Positions 1 to 6,844 of a stretch of DNA of 9,736 bases are shown one piece after another. The notes under the pieces were generated by a model. That model was given only the letters and a program-made list of their open reading frames with translations, was not told the origin of the DNA and did not search any database. Each line of letters opens with the position of its first letter. The stretch's first letter is position 1. A program made the translations under genes and the position numbers. The DNA is from Cyanobacteriota bacterium (GTDB taxonomy: Bacteria; Cyanobacteriota; Cyanobacteriia; PCC-6307; Cyanobiaceae), in contig CANHSW010000054.1 of the NCBI GenBank assembly GCA_947463165.1, forward strand, positions 1 to 9,736, read 5' to 3'.

Positions 1-111
1 CACTAGGCCTGTCCCCTGCTTAATAGGGCTGATGCGCATCCACTCGGCGATGAACTCTTGTAGGCGGTGATTGGCGGGTAGGGAGGTGGATCTGGTGGAG
101 AGAGCTGTCCT

Positions 112-465
112 GTGAAGTTGCCTACGATGGAAAGCGTTTCGGGTGTGATGGAGGGCATGAACCTGCAGGGACCACCCAGCCTTGATGAGCTCCGGCGCCT
201 GGCCCCGGTGCTTCATCGCATCACGCAGTCCCATGGCGGCGTGGGGCTGAGGGTGTTTGGCTCCGTGGCCCGTGGCGTCGCCGAGGCTGCCAGCGACCTC
301 GACCTTCTGGTGGACTTTCCTGAAAGTCCCAGCTTTGAGCAATTCATGGATCTCAAGCTGGCGCTCGAGGATTTCCTCGCAGTCCGCGTCGACCTCGTGA
401 CCCGCAAGGGCCTGCGCGCTGAACTGCGCGATCGCATCGAACAGGAGGCTTTGCCCCTTGCCTGA
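112..465 (+). CDS. MNT-type nucleotidyltransferase (MntA-like antitoxin family), orphan
   Basis: The 117-residue product has the minimal nucleotidyltransferase signature: G50-S51 followed by RG and SDLDLLV with acidic residues D62 and D64, and a third carboxylate at D94 in the strand VRVDLV. These are the three metal-binding acids of the pol-beta superfamily. Family knowledge: such small proteins usually act as MntA antitoxins that AMPylate a HEPN-type HepT toxin encoded beside them. No HEPN gene follows; the next frame is a truncated SPFH protein. The GTG at 112 has GGAG 11 nt upstream; ATG codons at 127, 148 and 157 are alternatives, and GGAGG at 150-154 lies too close to the 157 ATG. The first 20 or so residues match no domain, so a later start is possible. 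Family assignment is firm; the biological role is inferred. Confidence 0.82.
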   Translation: MKLPTMESVSGVMEGMNLQGPPSLDELRRLAPVLHRITQSHGGVGLRVFGSVARGVAEAASDLDLLVDFPESPSFEQFMDLKLALEDFLAVRVDLVTRKGLRAELRDRIEQEALPLA

Positions 466-471
466 GGCGAA

Positions 472-993
472 TTGACATCACTCTCGACCACTTGTAAGAA
501 TCAGTTAGCAGCCCCTAGCAGGGTAACCATTCCGAAAGCGGAGGAGAGCTTTAAAACGGTGAGTTCCACGCGAAGCCTGGATGCAGCTATTGGTAATCGC
601 ACCAAGCTAAAGGCCGATTGGGAGAGCACGATCAAAACCAACTTGCGCCCTTATCCGGTGGAAGTGATTGGCCTGGATGTGGTGAATTTAGCCCCCAGCC
701 AAAAGGTGTCGGAAGCGATTGAGATCAAGCAGGTGGCCGAGCAGGAGGCTCTAGCGGCCACGTACAAAGCCACCGCGAAAAAGAATGAAGCACTTGGAGT
801 AATTGAAGAGGCTAGAGGCCAAGCGGAAGCCAACCGACTCAAGGCCGAAAGTTTGCGGGTACCCGGCGCCCGTGAAGTTGCTGAGCTGGAGAAATTCCGT
901 TTGTGGGCCCAAAACGGAGCGAAGGTGCCAACCACCCTGATTGTCGGAGGAGCAGGGGGCTTTTGGTTATCCAAAATGCTCGGCATCCGTTAA
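472..993 (+). pseudogene. C-terminal part of an SPFH/prohibitin-like protein, N-terminally truncated
   Basis: From about residue 28 the frame matches the distal half of a prohibitin/stomatin-like protein: the end of the SPFH domain (NLRPYPVEVIGLDVVNL), the hallmark helix with EAIEIKQVAEQEAL, an Ala/Glu/Lys-rich coiled coil to about residue 130, and a glycine-rich tail (VGGAGG) near the C terminus. Whole family members are usually about 250-300 residues and start with a membrane anchor, then the first half of the SPFH domain. Both are missing, because the frame opens at a TTG directly after the preceding nucleotidyltransferase stop, in the same reading frame. No credible ribosome site precedes TTG 472; a GGAGGAG at 540-546 precedes an in-frame GTG at 559. 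Base composition is visibly less GC-rich than in the genes to the right, suggesting transfer or relaxed selection. Most likely a gene remnant; a short expressed scaffold protein cannot be excluded. Confidence 0.75.
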
Positions 994-1153
994 AAGTTTA
1001 CTGAAATACCCGGCCGTCTCTGCGAATGGGTCAACCACCCAGTTTAGCTGCGAGCTCAACAGGTGCGCAGCGGCTCCCTGTTATCCTCTACCCGTAAAAA
1101 ACCAGCGCTGCGAGATGGTTTTCCTGCAAACTCTTTAGAGCCAGATTTAGTTC

Positions 1154-1343
1154 TTGGCGGCCCGTCAGGCGATCGCCACTGCTGGGCTTCCTTCTGGCAT
1201 AGGGCGCGGTATCGCCAGGCGACGATCAGCAGACCGCCACCGCCCTGGAGCAGGGGCTCACCGTGGTGACCCGCAACCTGCGCCACTTCACCCCCACCGG
1301 CGTAGCCACGCTCAACCCCTGGCAGGCCAGCGGCGAGGTCTGA
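1154..1343 (+). pseudogene. vapC: Remnant of a VapC-like PIN-domain toxin (C-terminal end, frameshifted)
   Basis: In the frame ending at TGA 1341-1343 the sequence reads TALEQGLTVVTRNLRHF followed by TPTGVATLNPW. This matches the C-terminal end of type II VapC PIN ribonucleases, whose usual pattern is D-x-x-I-A-A-x-A-L-x-x-G-L-x-x-V-T-R-N-x-x-x-F and a closing L-N-P-W. The same frame is closed by a stop at 1200. The preceding stretch of family-like sequence (ARQAIATAGLPSG, from 1154) lies in another frame, so at least one frameshift falls between about 1195 and 1225. The usual IAA after the acidic residue reads QTA here. The N-terminal two thirds with the first catalytic acids is absent, and no VapB antitoxin is visible upstream. 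It is a dead toxin tail. The 994-1153 stretch before it shows nothing recognisable. Confidence 0.7.
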
Positions 1344-1398
1344 CAGCACGCCCCCCCTGATCCGCGCCCCCGGCCCAAGGCTGCCTAAGGTCTGGCCC

Positions 1399-1830
1399 AT
1401 GGCCCAGCTCACCATCCTTTACGACGGCGGTTGCCCGCTCTGCCTGCGGGAGGTGCGCTTCCTGGAACGGCGGGATCGCCGCTGCAATCCCGGCGCTGGC
1501 CGGCTGGCTTTTGTTGATATCGACGCCGCTGATTACGATCCGGCCCGCCATGGCGGCATTGGCTATCGAGAGGCGATGGGTCGCATCCATGCCATCGCCG
1601 CCGATGGCAGCGTGCTGGTGGATGTGGCGGTATTTCGCCAGGCCTATGCCCTGATTGGCCTGGGCTGGCTATACGCCCCCACCGGCTGGCCCCTGGTGGC
1701 ACCGCTGGTGAATCGTCTCTATGGGCTATGGGCTGCGGCGCGCCTGAGGCTCACCCGCCGGCCCTGCCTGGATCAGCTCTGCGCCCTGCGCCAACAGCCC
1801 CTGGCCGCGGCGGCGGCCTCCAGGCCCTGA
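1399..1830 (+). CDS. DCC-family (DUF393) thiol-disulfide oxidoreductase-like protein
   Basis: This 143-residue protein opens with TILYDGGCPLCLREV, the defining motif of the DCC family: Y8-D9 followed by the C12-P-L-C15 pair in a thioredoxin-like active-site position. A second conserved block follows (RIHAIAADG at about 62-70, then a hydrophobic stretch with W, Y and P residues). Length is in the family's usual range of roughly 110-150. Family members are predicted thiol-disulfide oxidoreductases; the biochemical role is poorly defined. AAGG at 1389-1392 sits 6 nt before the ATG and supports the start. The stop is 17 nt upstream of the ATG of the FAD oxidoreductase, so the two are probably co-transcribed. 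The short hydrophobic C-terminal half may associate with membrane, but no clear transmembrane helix is evident. The annotation is firm as a family call only. Confidence 0.88.
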   Translation: MAQLTILYDGGCPLCLREVRFLERRDRRCNPGAGRLAFVDIDAADYDPARHGGIGYREAMGRIHAIAADGSVLVDVAVFRQAYALIGLGWLYAPTGWPLVAPLVNRLYGLWAAARLRLTRRPCLDQLCALRQQPLAAAAASRP

Positions 1831-1847
1831 ATTCTTCGGCCCCAGCC

Positions 1848-3464
1848 ATGGCTAAATCGGCCAACAACAACGCCGCTAACCGCAGCGACAGCCCCAGCAA
1901 CAACCCCAGCCAGCCCGACCTGATCGTGATCGGCGCTGGCCTGGGGGGCCTCTGCGCCGGCGCCATCGCCGCCCGCCACGGCCTAGATGTGCTGGTGCTG
2001 GAGGCCCATAGCGTGCCCGGTGGCGCGGCCCATGGCTTCAGTAGGCGCGGCTTCCAGTTCGAATCGGGGCCCTCCCTGTGGAGCGGCCTGGGCCGCTGGC
2101 CCTCCACCAACCCGCTCACCCAGGTGCTCAAGGCGGTGGGTGAAACCCTGCCGGTGGTTTCTTATCACCACTGGGACCTGCTGCTGCCGGAGGGCCGCCT
2201 GCGGGTGGGGGTGGGCATGGAGCCCTTCCTGGAGGTGTTGCGGCAGCTGCGCGGGCCCGCCGTAGCGGAAGAGTGGCAGCGCTTTTTGCTGGCGATCGAA
2301 CCGCTCTGCCGCGCCGTCCGCTCCCTGCCGCTGCTGGCCCTGCGCCCCGGCATCGGCAGCGCCCTCACCCTCGGTGGCAACGGCCTCGGACTGCTGGCAA
2401 AAGCGCCGCAGCTGGCGGCCCTGGGGGGCGGTTTCGGGCCGATCGCCCGCCGTCACCTGCGCGATCCCTTCCTGCTGCACTGGGTGGAGCTGCTCTGCTT
2501 CCTGATCTCCGGCCTGGAGCTGGACCACACCAGCGCCGCGGCCATGGTCACCCTGTTTGGCGAGTGGTTCGAAGCCGATGCCTGCCTCGACTACCCGATC
2601 GGCGGCAGCGCGGCGGTGGCGGCGGCCCTGGTGCGGGGCATGGAGCGCCACGGCGGCCGCCTGCGCACCGCCGCCGCCGTGGAGCGAATCCTGGTGGAGG
2701 GCGGCAAAGCGGTGGGGGTGCAACTAGCCGCCGCCTCCGGTGGCGAAATCCTGCGGGCCCGCCAGGGGGTGATCAGCTCCGCCAGCCCCTGGGACACCCT
2801 CGCCCTGCTGCCGCCTGACAGCCTGCCCCAGCGCTGGCGCCGCCGCCAGGCGGAAACCCCCGCCTGCGGCAGTTTTTTGCACTGGCACCTGGCCCTGCGC
2901 GGCGGCCCCGAACTGGCCGATCTGCCGGTGCACACCGTGTGGGTAGGCGACTGGCAGCGGGGTATCGGCGCCGAGCGCAATATGGCGGTGCTGTCGATGC
3001 CATCACTGCTAGACCCCAGCCTGGCCCCCGCCGGCCACCAGGTGCTGCACGGCTACACCCCAGCCAATGAACCCTGGCAGCTGTGGAAGGATCTGCAGCG
3101 GGGCACCCCCGCCTACGCAGCCCTGAAAAGCGAGCGCTGCGGCCTGTTCCATCAAATATTCGACCAGCTCCTACCCGACTGGCGCCAGCGGCTGGTGTTG
3201 GAAATGCAGGGCACCCCCCTCAGCCACCGCCACTGGCTGCGGGTGCACCAGGGCAGCTACGGCCCCGCCTGGCCGGCGGATCGGGGCCCCTTCCCCGGCG
3301 GCTCCACCCCCATCGATGGTCTGGTGCTCTGCGGCGCCGGCGTCTTCCCCGGCATCGGCGTACCGCCGGTGGCGATCAGCGGCGCCCAGGCCGCCCACCG
3401 CTTTGTGCCAGCGGCGGCCCAGCGGCGCCTGCTGCAGGAGCTGGAGCTGGTGGCGGGAAGTTGA
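1848..3464 (+). CDS. FAD-dependent oxidoreductase of the carotenoid desaturase/isomerase (CrtI/CrtISO) superfamily
   Basis: The 538-residue product begins with a low-complexity Asn/Ser tail (residues 1-22), then a Rossmann dinucleotide fold PDLIVIGAGLGGL (G29, G31, G34), the ribose-binding acid E52 in VLVLEAH, and the PGG loop at 58-60 typical of phytoene desaturase-like flavoproteins. The C-terminal FAD block (GLVLCGAGVFPGIGVPP, about 491-507) closes the fold. Length fits CrtI/CrtISO-like proteins (about 490-540). These enzymes desaturate or isomerise polyenes, but many cyanobacterial paralogues have no known substrate, and the sequence alone does not fix this one; no other carotenoid gene is nearby. 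The start at ATG 1848 was preferred: an in-frame extension back to 1728 would overlap the upstream gene by about 100 nt and adds only low-complexity residues. It sits between a DCC thiol protein and an OsmC peroxidase, suggesting an oxidative or thiol-redox setting. Confidence 0.85.
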   Translation: MAKSANNNAANRSDSPSNNPSQPDLIVIGAGLGGLCAGAIAARHGLDVLVLEAHSVPGGAAHGFSRRGFQFESGPSLWSGLGRWPSTNPLTQVLKAVGETLPVVSYHHWDLLLPEGRLRVGVGMEPFLEVLRQLRGPAVAEEWQRFLLAIEPLCRAVRSLPLLALRPGIGSALTLGGNGLGLLAKAPQLAALGGGFGPIARRHLRDPFLLHWVELLCFLISGLELDHTSAAAMVTLFGEWFEADACLDYPIGGSAAVAAALVRGMERHGGRLRTAAAVERILVEGGKAVGVQLAAASGGEILRARQGVISSASPWDTLALLPPDSLPQRWRRRQAETPACGSFLHWHLALRGGPELADLPVHTVWVGDWQRGIGAERNMAVLSMPSLLDPSLAPAGHQVLHGYTPANEPWQLWKDLQRGTPAYAALKSERCGLFHQIFDQLLPDWRQRLVLEMQGTPLSHRHWLRVHQGSYGPAWPADRGPFPGGSTPIDGLVLCGAGVFPGIGVPPVAISGAQAAHRFVPAAAQRRLLQELELVAGS

Positions 3465-3554
3465 TGCGCCCGGCGACAACCCAGTCACCATCAACCCAAC
3501 CGCTCTGGTGACCCGCCCCAGCAGCATGGGGATCATCTCCGCAGCGACCCGCCG

Positions 3555-3956
3555 ATGACCACCATGACCTGCCGCTATGAAGGCCAGCTGCGCTGTTTGG
3601 CGGTGCATGACTCCTCGGGCAGCGAGCTGCACACCGACGCCCCGCTCGACAACCAGGGCCGCGGCGAGGCCTTCTCCCCCACCGATCTACTGGCCACCTC
3701 CCTGGCCAGCTGCATGCTCACGATCATGGGCATCACCGCCGCTCGCCACGGCATCGCCATCGAGGGCACAACAGCCCGGGTGGAAAAAACGATGACCAGC
3801 AGCGCCCCCCGTTGCGTCGAAACCCTGGAGGTGTGGGTCAGCCTGCCGGCGGATCTGGATCCACAACAGCGCAACCTGTTGCGGCGGGCCGGTGAAAACT
3901 GCCCCGTGAAGCTCTCCCTGGAAGGGGCGGTGGCGATGGTGCTCCACTGGGAATGA
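3555..3956 (+). CDS. OsmC-family peroxiredoxin-like protein
   Basis: The 133-residue protein carries both redox cysteines of the OsmC/Ohr fold: C53 in the helix LLATSLASCML, and C116 in ENCPVKL, the usual N-C-P-V signature. The segment FSPTDLLATSLASC is a strong family match. OsmC proteins reduce organic hydroperoxides or related oxidants with the cysteine pair, in the cytoplasm. ATG 3555 and ATG 3564 are both possible starts; neither has a clear Shine-Dalgarno sequence. It follows the FAD oxidoreductase by 90 nt on the same strand with no obvious terminator between, so it may be the last gene of a DCC-FAD-OsmC unit. The short hairpin at 3956-3976 overlaps the end of the gene. It resembles the YhfA-like OsmC subgroup more than Ohr, judged by the N-C-P-V form; that subgrouping is tentative. 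Confidence 0.9.
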   Translation: MTTMTCRYEGQLRCLAVHDSSGSELHTDAPLDNQGRGEAFSPTDLLATSLASCMLTIMGITAARHGIAIEGTTARVEKTMTSSAPRCVETLEVWVSLPADLDPQQRNLLRRAGENCPVKLSLEGAVAMVLHWE

Positions 3957-3976
3957 GGCCAGGTTTTAGTTGGCCT
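3956..3976. terminator. Short dyad between convergent genes, possible bidirectional terminator
   Basis: The arms AGGCCA (3956-3961) and TGGCCT (3971-3976) form a 6-bp perfect inverted repeat around a 9-nt T-rich loop. It starts at the last base of the osmC-like stop and lies 5 nt beyond the stop of the convergent pentapeptide-repeat gene, filling most of the 25-nt gap. There is no U-tract on either side, so it would be a weak terminator. Position is the main argument. Confidence 0.4.
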
Positions 3977-3981
3977 TACAG

Positions 3982-5442
3982 CTATGCGCCTGCAGCCGGC
4001 TGTCGGCGGGCGGGCCGCGGTTCCAGTTGGCTGGCGACGCCCTTGGCACCGCCGGGGAGGGTGGCCCGAGAGCGGGGGCCGCTCCAGGCGGCCAGGTAGT
4101 AGTGGCTGGCGGCATCAAGCCCCTGCACGCCAGTGAAGTTGGCGTTTTCCACCACCGCGCCGGCGCCGCGGCCAGTGATCAGGTCGCGGCGGCCATCGGC
4201 GGCGCGGGGGCTGGCGGTTTGGCTGCGGCCAAAGAACAGGCGCGCTCCCTCCAGCCTGGAGTGCTCCAAGTTCGCCCCGGCCAGGTTGCAGCCGGCCAGC
4301 AGGGCGCCGCTGAGATCGCTGTGGCTGAGGTTGGCGCCGCTGAGATCGGCGCAATTGAAATCCACGCCGCGTAGATCTGTGCTGGAAAGATCCACACCCT
4401 TGAGAATCAGATGCAGCTGGATTACCGGCACGCCAGTTAGCCGATCTTCCTCGTAATTGCCGTTGCCATCGAGGATCGCTCGCCCCAGCCGGTTATCGCG
4501 CCGCAGCGGTGTGAGCAGGCGGGCGTGGGAGAGGAAGCGCAGGATGCGGGCCCGGCCATCTTTATCGATGCTCCCGAAAACCGCCGCCAGCCGACCCTCC
4601 GCCAGCATCCGCTCCAGGGGCCAATCCTCCAACATCCCCTCTTGATCGCTGATCAAATCGGAGATGCCCTGGATGAAGCTGTCGATCGTTTGGGCCTGGG
4701 TGATGCGATTTTGTTGGCCGGTGAGCCGCTGGTCGAGCAGCACCTGCCGCCAGGCGATCGCCAGGGCCACCAGCGCCACCAGAATTTGACCGATGGCGCC
4801 GATCACCCCCTCCCCCAGGGCCCCGATCGCCTCCCAATCGCGTTGGCGATAGAGCTCCAGGTAGGGATCCCACCAGCCCAGGGCCCAGGGCAGGGCCACC
4901 AACCCCAGCACCAGCCCCAAAACCGCCAGCAGCCGCGCCGTGGGTTCTTCATCGAGCCGGGTGCTCACCAGCCGCCAGAGCTCGGGCAGCAGCTGCGCTA
5001 GCGCCAACGCCAGCAACAGCCCGCCGGCAACCAGGGCCAGGGCCGGCCAGTGGCCCACCAAACCCACCAGGGTGGCGGTGCCCGCCAACAGCAGCCTCAG
5101 CGCAGCCGAGCGCTGCAGGCGGCTCAGCAGATGGCTGGGCCGAAACGGCGGCAGCTGTGGGGGGGAGCCACTGGCCATGGCACTGGCTGTGGAGCTGGCA
5201 GTGACAGCTTCATTGGCGCCTGACTGAGCAGAGGCGGTGAAGGCTCCGCTGGGGCCGGAAAGGGCCTGGGGCTGCTGATCCTCCAGCTCCTCCTGGGGCA
5301 AAGAATCATGGGGCGGATATATCTGCTCCCGGCCGGATTCAGAGCCAGCAACTTGACGCCAGCGCCGGCGACCCCGGTTCCACCAGCGGCCAGCACCGCC
5401 ACCGGCTGGTGAGGAACCCCTGGGCTCTGGCGTTCTGGTCAT
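3982..5442 (-). CDS. Membrane-anchored pentapeptide-repeat protein
   Basis: The 486-residue product has four parts. Residues 1-100 are a polar, low-complexity Ser/Ala/Pro/Gln/Arg tail. Residues 114-232 hold about four hydrophobic segments (about 114-133, 134-153, 171-191, 205-231). Residues 233-345 form a polar linker with conserved-looking text (LSHARLLTPLRR, LDGNGNY). Residues 346-403 hold about eleven consecutive pentapeptides of the A(D/N)LxX type (such as ADLSG, ANLSH, SDLSG, CNLAG, ANLEH), with one more partial repeat at about 432-438. Pentapeptide repeats fold as a right-handed quadrilateral beta-helix; the function in such cyanobacterial membrane proteins is generally unknown. The start ATG 5442 overlaps the stop of the upstream cation exchanger as ATGA, indicating translational coupling. 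The C-terminal 45 residues after the repeats are low-complexity and poorly conserved in look. Confidence 0.88.
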   Translation of the reverse strand: MTRTPEPRGSSPAGGGAGRWWNRGRRRWRQVAGSESGREQIYPPHDSLPQEELEDQQPQALSGPSGAFTASAQSGANEAVTASSTASAMASGSPPQLPPFRPSHLLSRLQRSAALRLLLAGTATLVGLVGHWPALALVAGGLLLALALAQLLPELWRLVSTRLDEEPTARLLAVLGLVLGLVALPWALGWWDPYLELYRQRDWEAIGALGEGVIGAIGQILVALVALAIAWRQVLLDQRLTGQQNRITQAQTIDSFIQGISDLISDQEGMLEDWPLERMLAEGRLAAVFGSIDKDGRARILRFLSHARLLTPLRRDNRLGRAILDGNGNYEEDRLTGVPVIQLHLILKGVDLSSTDLRGVDFNCADLSGANLSHSDLSGALLAGCNLAGANLEHSRLEGARLFFGRSQTASPRAADGRRDLITGRGAGAVVENANFTGVQGLDAASHYYLAAWSGPRSRATLPGGAKGVASQLEPRPARRQPAAGA

Positions 5443-6581
5443 CCGATGGGAGTGCTCTGGAAGAAGAAACCGGCCGCCAGGATCACGTAGGCCGCCAGCA
5501 GCAGCACCCCCTCCAGCCAGTCGGAGCGGCCATCAAGGCTGGCCAGGTTGCTCACCACCACGGCCGTGGCGATCGCCACCAGCTCATAGGGATTGAAGCT
5601 CAGATCCAGCGGATGGCCCAAGAGCGGCCCCACCAACACCAGCACCGGCACCACCAACAGGGCCACCAGCAATGTGGAGCCCAGCGCCACCGACACCGCC
5701 AGGTCCATCTTGTTGCGGCGGGCCATGCCCACGGCGGTGATGTATTCCGCCACCCCGCCCAGCAGCGGCAACAGCACCACACCGGTGAACAGGCCACTCA
5801 AACCAAAGCCCTCACTCACCGTTTCCACCACACCCACAAACAGTTCCGATTCGTAGGCGATCCCCGCCGTCGCCCCCAGCAGCACCAGCAACCAGGGCAG
5901 CAGGGGAGGGCGGTGGCCATGGCCCCCTGACGCCTCAGCTATCTCAGGCCCAACTAGCTCCGCCGCGCCTGTCTCCACAACGCCCGTCTCCGCCGCCAGA
6001 TCCACCTGGGCCACCTCATACAAGGAGCGGTGGGTGCGCAGCGAAAACACCAGGGTGAGGCCATACACCAGCAGCAGCAACCAGGCCACGAAGCGCGAGA
6101 AGGCGCCGATGCCGGCGGCGCTCTGGAGCGGATCGAGACTGGTGAGGCTGGGGATCAGGATCGCCAGCACCGCCAGGGTCATCGCCGAGCCGTTCACCCG
6201 CGCCACCACCGGCTGGAAGGTCTGCTCCTTACGGCCGATGCCGCCCACCAACATCGACAGGCCCAGGGCCAGCAGCAGGTTTGCCATCACCGTGCCGGTG
6301 ATGCTCGCCTTCACTATTCCCACCAGGCCGGCCCGCAGGGCGGTGAGGGCAATGATCAATTCGGTGGCGTTGCCGAACAGGGCGTTGAGCAGGGCGCCGA
6401 GATTCGGCCCCAAGGCAATGGAGATCTCCTCGGTGGCGGTGCTCAACCACACCGCCAGGGGCAGGATCGCCAGCACCGCCGTTAAGAAGACGGCCCCATC
6501 GCCCCAACGAAAATGCTCGGCGGCCGCCGAGATGGGCACGAACGCCAGCAGGGCCAGGGCGATCGCTTGGCGGCTGTTCAT
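5439..6581 (-). CDS. cax: CAX-type calcium(cation)/proton exchanger
   Basis: The 380-residue membrane protein belongs to the CaCA superfamily, CAX branch. Both alpha-repeats are visible: GNATELIIALTALRAGLVGI then VKASITGTVMANLLLALGLS in the first half, and LLPLLGGVAEYITAVGMARR then MDLAVSVALGSTLLVALLVV in the second. The GNATE and GGVAE acidic residues are the cation-binding core. An acidic loop (about residues 185-213, ETGVVETGAAELVGPEIAEA with a GGHGHRP end) separates the halves, as in the family. About ten to eleven transmembrane helices are expected. Such exchangers export Ca2+ using the proton gradient; substrate choice (Ca2+, Na+ or Mn2+) cannot be told from sequence. The start at ATG 6581 fits the family N terminus (MNSRQAIALALLAFVPI); a frame extension to GTG 6722 adds 47 unlike residues. 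The gene is translationally coupled to the pentapeptide-repeat gene downstream. Confidence 0.92.
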   Translation of the reverse strand: MNSRQAIALALLAFVPISAAAEHFRWGDGAVFLTAVLAILPLAVWLSTATEEISIALGPNLGALLNALFGNATELIIALTALRAGLVGIVKASITGTVMANLLLALGLSMLVGGIGRKEQTFQPVVARVNGSAMTLAVLAILIPSLTSLDPLQSAAGIGAFSRFVAWLLLLVYGLTLVFSLRTHRSLYEVAQVDLAAETGVVETGAAELVGPEIAEASGGHGHRPPLLPWLLVLLGATAGIAYESELFVGVVETVSEGFGLSGLFTGVVLLPLLGGVAEYITAVGMARRNKMDLAVSVALGSTLLVALLVVPVLVLVGPLLGHPLDLSFNPYELVAIATAVVVSNLASLDGRSDWLEGVLLLAAYVILAAGFFFQSTPIG

Positions 6582-6759
6582 CGGCGGAGCGATGGCCCCC
6601 AAGGCCCAACGGTGGCCCCATTGTGACCCGGCTGGCAAGTGGTTACGGGGCTGGCCAACGGTTCCCGGGCTAACAAACAGCCAGCCAGCAAACCCAGCGC
6701 AGGAATAGGCCCACCCAGACACGGGAACGGTGCGACTTTTGCCACCGCCATCAGCGACA

Positions 6760-6840
6760 TTTTTTTAAAGATCTATCTCCTAATACGCAATTTGCAATTG
6801 TCTTCTTGTCTATACTGTTTTATTTCCTGCACCCAGGCAC
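6760..6840 (-). promoter_or_regulatory. AT-rich upstream region, candidate promoter for the cax-pentapeptide pair
   Basis: This is the most AT-rich stretch of the window, set in GC-rich surroundings, and lies 5' to cax on the minus strand. On that strand a TTGCGT (6790-6785) is followed 17 nt later by TAAAAA (6767-6762), a loose -35/-10 pair. The dyad CAATT-TGC-AATTG (6788-6800) overlaps it and could be a regulator site. The 5' untranslated region would be about 175 nt long. The exact promoter is an inference. Confidence 0.35.
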
Positions 6841-6844
6841 TGCT

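Noticed and set aside
1..111. A minus-strand frame open to the left edge reads natural-looking text (HRLQEFIAEWMRI).
   Set aside because: Only about 35 codons are visible, with no start site or family match; it may be the beginning of a gene outside the window, but that cannot be supported.
1056..1415. A 119-codon minus-strand frame over the vapC remnant and the start of the DCC gene.
   Set aside because: No domain, and its sequence is explained by the opposite-strand PIN-domain and DCC signatures.
1983..2723. Long minus-strand open frame of 246 codons opposite the FAD oxidoreductase.
   Set aside because: Composition is Gln/His/Ala-rich with no domain, as expected of the antisense of GC-rich coding sequence; the plus strand carries clear flavoprotein motifs.
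5409..6708. Several plus-strand open frames rich in Gln, His and Arg opposite cax.
   Set aside because: They are antisense shadows of a gene with clear CAX alpha-repeats.
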